The notes under the pieces: generated by a model
What the model was told of the DNA's origin: nothing
The model's database searches: none
What the model saw: the letters and a program-made list of their open reading frames with translations, nothing else
Shown here: piece after piece, positions 60,133 to 64,000 of the stretch
How positions within the stretch are numbered: position 1 is the first letter of the stretch
Layout: each line of letters begins with the position of its first letter
Made by a program: the position numbers and the translations under genes
NCBI RefSeq assembly: GCF_021513195.1
Contig: NZ_CP090974.1
Coordinates: forward strand, 322,001-386,000
Reading direction: 5' to 3'
From: Shewanella sp. OMA3-2
GTDB lineage: Bacteria > Pseudomonadota > Gammaproteobacteria > Enterobacterales > Shewanellaceae
DNA: 64,000 nucleotides

Positions 60133-62982
60133 TTAGGCTTTGCTTATCTGGCATAAGCTGGATTTAGTTTCTTGCATCTGAGTCACAACGTCATAGCCAT
60201 AAGTTAGAATAGTGTTTGCCGATTCACCGATCACATAAGGCACAGTGCCTTCTGGATAGTTTTTCGCTAGGCTTTCACCTTCAAACACACCAGCAAAGTG
60301 ATAAGGCATGAAACATTCGCCTTCAATCACCCGAGGTGTCACCATTGCTTTAACAGTGATTTTCGCGCCCTCAGGCCCATGTACAAACACATTATCACCG
60401 TCACGAATACCACGATCAGCGGCATCAGCAGGGCTGATTTCGATGAACATTTCTTGTTGTAATTCAGCAAGCCATGGATTGGAACGGGTTTCTTCACCAC
60501 CACCTTCATGCTCAACCAAACGACCAGAGGTCAAGGCTAATGGATAGTCCTTGGCAAAATCTTTGTCTTGAATGGTTTTATAAAGAGTAGGCAGACGCGC
60601 AACCATACGGTCATCATACGTTGGATATTTAGCCACCAAATCACGACGTGGGGTATATAAAGGTTCACGATGTAACGGAATATCATCAGGGAAGTTCCAA
60701 ACAATACAACGCGCTTTCGCATTACCGTAAGGAATACAACCGTGTTTGATTGCCACACGTTGAATACCACCAGAAATATCCGTTTTCCAGTTTTGGCCTT
60801 CAGCGTGTACCTTTTCTTCAGCGGTTAAGTCATCCCACCAGCCAAGTTGTTTAAGCATGTCAGCGGTAAACTCTGGATAACCGTCTTCAATTTCTGCACC
60901 TTTAGAGAATGAACCTTCAGCAAGAATATTATTGCCTTCATGTTCAACACCATAACGAGCACGGAAGTTACCACCACCGTCTTTGACTTCACGACCCGTA
61001 CGGTACAAAATTTGCGTACCAGGGTGTTTCATTTCTGGGGTTCCCCAACAAGGCCAAGGTAAACCGTAAGTTTCACCACGGGCTGGGCCGCCTGGCGCTT
61101 CTAATGAATTAACATCGAATGTGCCCCAATTTTTTTGATGCATTTTCAAACGCTCAGGGCTTTGGCCTGTATAACCAATAGTCCACATACCTTTGTTGAA
61201 CTCTCGGGTTATATCTTCAATATTAGGTTCATCTTTATTCACTTCAATGTGCTTACAAAGTTGCTCTGCTATGCCCCACTTTTTAGCCAATTTATACATG
61301 ATCACGTGATCAGGTAATGACTCAAACAAGGGCTCAATAACTTGGTCACGCCATTGTAGTGAACGGTTAGAGGCTGATACTGAGCCATAGGTTTCAAACT
61401 GTGTTGAAGCCGGCAATAGATATACACCATCTTGACGCTGGTGCATTACACCCGCCATAGTTGGGAACGGATCGACAACAACGACCGTGTCCATCTTGTT
61501 CAATGCTTCACGCACTTCGCGACCACGGGTTTCGGTGTTAACAGACTGTCCCCAGAAAAATGCCAAACGAATATTGTCTTTTTGGGCAATTTTGGTTTTA
61601 TCTTCTAGCACACCATCGTGCCAACGCGAACAAGGAATACCAGCTGATGTTTGTGGGTCTTGACCTAAATATTGAGCTTGATCAAAGCGGGCTTTAATCC
61701 AGCTAGGCTCTAAGTCCCATACCTTTGCCCAGTGATCCCATGCGCCTGATGTTAAGCCGTAATAACCAGGTAAGTTATCAAATAGCAAACCAAAGTCTGT
61801 CGCGCCTTGTACGTTATCATGGCCACGGAAAATGTTGGTTCCGCCACCTTCAACACCCATGTTGCCTAGGGCTAATTGAAGAATACAATATGCACGTGTA
61901 TTGGCGTTACCCACGTGATGCTGAGTCCCGCCCATACACCAGACTATGGTGCCAGGTTTCGTTTCTGCCATCATTTTAGCTACGCGATACATTTGTGCTT
62001 TAGGCACACCGACAACGTGTTCAACTTCTTCTGGCGGATACTTTTTCACTTCTTCTTTAATACGTTCCATGCCGTATACACGTTGTGAGATGAAGCTTTC
62101 ATCTTGCCAACCGTTTTCGAAGATGTGCCATAACAAACCATAAATAAATGGAATATCGGTACCAGGGCGAATATGAACATATTCATCTGATTTAGCCGCT
62201 GTGCGAGTAAAGCGGGGGTCGACAACAATAATTTTTGCGCCGCGCTCTTTACCCACTAGAATGTGTTGCATCGCAACTGGATGTGCTTCGCATGGGTTTG
62301 AACCAATAAACATCATGCATTTTGAATTACGCATGTCGTTAAATGAGTTAGTTTGCGCACCGTAGCCCCAAGTGTTTGCAACACCGGCTACCGTGGTAGA
62401 GTGACAAATACGCGCAGAGTGGTCGATATTGTTGGTGCCCCACATTGCCGCGAATTTGCGATACAAATAAGATTGCTCGTTTGAAAACTTCGCGCTACCC
62501 ATGAAGTAAACCGAATCGGGACCAGATTCAGCACGGATATCCAATGCTTTTTGGCCAACTTCATCAATGGCTTGTTCCCACGATAAACGCTTCCATTTTC
62601 CGCCCTCCAGCTTCATTGGATATTTAAGGCGTTTCTCACCATGGCCATGCTCACGTAAAGCTGCACCTTTGGCACAGTGCCCCCCCTGATTAAATGGATG
62701 ATCGAACGCGGGTTCTTGACCCGTCCATACTCCATTTTGTACTTCAGCATAAATACCGCATCCCACTGAACAGTGAGAACAGATAGTACGGACTATTTCT
62801 GTCGGCGCATTATGCGGTACATCTTTGGCCTCAGCTTTACGCATCATGCCTGCACCTAACATCGACGCTGCTGCAATTCCACCTGTCGCCAAACTGGCTG
62901 ACTTGAGGAACTGACGTCGGTTAAGTCCTAGGCCTGGCTTTTCAGCTTTTGCGACCGTGTCAGATTTACGGGTTAATCGCAT
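60133..62982 (-). CDS. Formate dehydrogenase catalytic (alpha) subunit, cysteine-type, Tat-exported
   Basis: This periplasmic molybdenum or tungsten bis-MGD enzyme oxidises formate to CO2. The 949-residue protein begins with a twin-arginine signal (NRRQFLKSASL), then the 4Fe-4S motif CSHCSVGCGIYAE...GGHCAKGAAL. The active site is SARICHSTTVAG, with Cys rather than Sec as the metal ligand. Further molybdopterin motifs are GTQHHVGNANTRA and, near the end, the dinucleotide-binding domain (PLALTSGRLVEHEGG). GAGAGGG lies just before the ATG. Confidence 0.95.
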   Translation of the reverse strand: MRLTRKSDTVAKAEKPGLGLNRRQFLKSASLATGGIAAASMLGAGMMRKAEAKDVPHNAPTEIVRTICSHCSVGCGIYAEVQNGVWTGQEPAFDHPFNQGGHCAKGAALREHGHGEKRLKYPMKLEGGKWKRLSWEQAIDEVGQKALDIRAESGPDSVYFMGSAKFSNEQSYLYRKFAAMWGTNNIDHSARICHSTTVAGVANTWGYGAQTNSFNDMRNSKCMMFIGSNPCEAHPVAMQHILVGKERGAKIIVVDPRFTRTAAKSDEYVHIRPGTDIPFIYGLLWHIFENGWQDESFISQRVYGMERIKEEVKKYPPEEVEHVVGVPKAQMYRVAKMMAETKPGTIVWCMGGTQHHVGNANTRAYCILQLALGNMGVEGGGTNIFRGHDNVQGATDFGLLFDNLPGYYGLTSGAWDHWAKVWDLEPSWIKARFDQAQYLGQDPQTSAGIPCSRWHDGVLEDKTKIAQKDNIRLAFFWGQSVNTETRGREVREALNKMDTVVVVDPFPTMAGVMHQRQDGVYLLPASTQFETYGSVSASNRSLQWRDQVIEPLFESLPDHVIMYKLAKKWGIAEQLCKHIEVNKDEPNIEDITREFNKGMWTIGYTGQSPERLKMHQKNWGTFDVNSLEAPGGPARGETYGLPWPCWGTPEMKHPGTQILYRTGREVKDGGGNFRARYGVEHEGNNILAEGSFSKGAEIEDGYPEFTADMLKQLGWWDDLTAEEKVHAEGQNWKTDISGGIQRVAIKHGCIPYGNAKARCIVWNFPDDIPLHREPLYTPRRDLVAKYPTYDDRMVARLPTLYKTIQDKDFAKDYPLALTSGRLVEHEGGGEETRSNPWLAELQQEMFIEISPADAADRGIRDGDNVFVHGPEGAKITVKAMVTPRVIEGECFMPYHFAGVFEGESLAKNYPEGTVPYVIGESANTILTYGYDVVTQMQETKSSLCQISKA

Positions 62983-63000
62983 TTCACCCTCTCCTATTGG

Positions 63001-63198
63001 TTATTTACTTAACGAGGCATAGTAGCTACGAATATGCTCTGTTTCTTTATAGTTATCACTCGATGGCTCGTCCGTTGCTTTGGGTGATGCCGCTGCTAAT
63101 GCTGGCGCACTCACACTGGCAACTGCACCAGCCACACTACCTAACGCCAACGTTTTTAGCATTTGACGGCGACCCATGTCGGAAGCTTGCTTCTTCAT
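63001..63198 (-). CDS. Formate dehydrogenase region Tat-signal small protein
   Basis: The 65-residue protein is mostly a twin-arginine signal (MGRRQMLKTLALGSVAGAV, cleavage near APALAA) and a short polar mature part ending HIRSYYASLSK. This is a known small family found only beside formate dehydrogenase genes; its role is not established. It lies 18 bp before the alpha gene. Confidence 0.9.
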   Translation of the reverse strand: MKKQASDMGRRQMLKTLALGSVAGAVASVSAPALAAASPKATDEPSSDNYKETEHIRSYYASLSK

Positions 63199-63274
63199 AG
63201 TTTCTCCTTGTTTAAATCACCTTAAATGACTTAAGGCATAAATGACTAACATCATGGCTAATGCCACTTAGTCA

Positions 63275-63940
63275 TTAGTTTACTTGCACGACTTCGTCAG
63301 TTACCGGTTCAAGTTCTTTACTGCCAGGGCAGTTCAGCGGTATGTCTAAACTCAGTTGGTCAAATTCGTTTACTTCTGTTTCAAAAAACGCTTTGGCTAA
63401 TTGCGCTACGGCTATGTAGAACTTTGCGCTAGGCGTGCTTGCTAATGCTTCACAAAAGCGATTAATCCATGAACCTATATGACGTTGATAAAATGCCAAT
63501 TGGCGATAGCCTGGCGCGTCTAAAATCAACACGCCCATTACTTCGCATAATGCCGCAACATGATCTTCAGGCTCTTTAACATTGTCTTGGCGCTCAAACC
63601 CCATTTGCATCAGGTCAGTACGCAGCAATGCTAATGGCTTATCCATTAATGAACCGGTCATAAACCAACTGCCATAAGGGATAATCTCACCGCTGCCGAC
63701 ACCTAAGAAAATACTAAAATACTCATGTTCTAATGTGTCTACGTCACTACTTTTAGCTACCGTTTTTAAGGCGTTCCATGCTTGATTCATCGCATTACCT
63801 TCCTCGGCGTCTACGTCTAAATCGGCCAAAAACTGTAATAACTCTGCATTAGGGTGACGACGTAACAATGCCGCTAATAGCTGATAAATATCGGCTCTTA
63901 ATTGATCGTTTTCACTGATGTCTCTTTCTATTTGGGTCAT
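63275..63940 (-). CDS. TorD/DmsD-family molybdoenzyme chaperone
   Basis: This all-helical cytoplasmic chaperone probably binds the Tat signal of the alpha subunit until Moco is inserted. The product of about 221 residues has YQLLAALLRRHPNAELL, HEYFSIFLGVGSGEIIPYGSWF and the EPEDHVAALCEVMGVL motif typical of the family. I start at ATG 63940 just after the upstream stop; the frame extension to 63991 overlaps the previous gene. Confidence 0.9.
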   Translation of the reverse strand: MTQIERDISENDQLRADIYQLLAALLRRHPNAELLQFLADLDVDAEEGNAMNQAWNALKTVAKSSDVDTLEHEYFSIFLGVGSGEIIPYGSWFMTGSLMDKPLALLRTDLMQMGFERQDNVKEPEDHVAALCEVMGVLILDAPGYRQLAFYQRHIGSWINRFCEALASTPSAKFYIAVAQLAKAFFETEVNEFDQLSLDIPLNCPGSKELEPVTDEVVQVN

Positions 63941-63950
63941 AGCAGATCTC

Positions 63951-64000
63951 TTATCGCAATTGCTTTTCTGGATCTTGAAGGATGTCTTCAAACATGTCTT
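63951..64000 (-). CDS. End of an upstream operon gene (partial)
   Basis: An open frame enters from the right edge and ends DMFEDILQDPEKQLR at a TAA ten bases before the chaperone start. The spacing fits the last codons of a co-transcribed formate dehydrogenase accessory gene. Fifteen residues are too few to name it. Confidence 0.4.
   Translation of the reverse strand, partial: DMFEDILQDPEKQLR

Overview
The window looks like a chromosomal segment of a marine gammaproteobacterium, most probably Shewanella. I infer this from the gene families (complete gspC-N, a Tat-dependent formate dehydrogenase with a small Tat-signal protein and a TorD chaperone, a DUF2986 protein, YqhC/YqhD, a GlyGly-CTERM-like sorting signal), the moderately AT-rich composition and the NudE/YrfG/HslR/HslO/PckA gene order. 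No rRNA, tRNA or CRISPR array was seen.

Layout. 1-0.93 kb is the end of selU (mnmH). A lipoprotein, cysQ and nudE follow on the minus strand (1-4 kb). From 4.1 to 14.5 kb an accessory block holds one giant secreted repeat protein (about 3147 residues, broken by two one-base shifts) and a stand-alone phage-tail-collar protein. yrfG (15 kb) leads to a complete type II secretion operon gspC-N (15.8-27.5 kb, minus strand), then hslR-hslO-pckA and an M14 peptidase (27.7-33 kb). 33-36 kb holds a GIY-YIG protein, moeA-moeB, DUF2986 and a Pmp3-like peptide. 36.3-39.5 kb holds an RluA-type synthase and a two-component system preceded by an EF-hand-bearing exported protein. 39.7-44.8 kb is one seven-gene molybdenum operon, moaACDE-modABC, behind a probable Moco riboswitch. 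45-51 kb holds ETF-QO, a chemoreceptor with a sigma-28-like promoter, DUF4870, a YiiM-like MOSC protein and a PfkB kinase. 51-57.6 kb has a HemN-like radical SAM gene, an IS3-family element, yqfB, the divergent yqhC/yqhD pair and a small outer-membrane barrel. 57.6-58.2 kb is a decayed thioredoxin-like pseudogene. 58.4-64 kb is a formate dehydrogenase operon (alpha, beta, gamma, Tat-signal peptide, TorD chaperone, end of one more gene).

How it fits together. Molybdenum is a theme: molybdate uptake (modABC), pterin synthesis (moaACDE), metal insertion (moeA, with MoeB activating MoaD), a Moco-sensing leader, a MOSC protein and a molybdenum or tungsten formate dehydrogenase all lie within 30 kb. 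A second theme is secretion: the T2SS operon sits close to a giant surface protein carrying a GlyGly-CTERM-like signal, a class of proteins tied to T2SS export.

Caveat. Six otherwise conserved genes (cysQ, nudE, the giant gene, gspN, ETF-QO, MCP) carry single-base frameshifts, mostly missing one G or C in a run. I read these as probable sequence errors and give each as one CDS spanning the shift. The thioredoxin-like gene, by contrast, has stops as well as shifts and looks truly dead.
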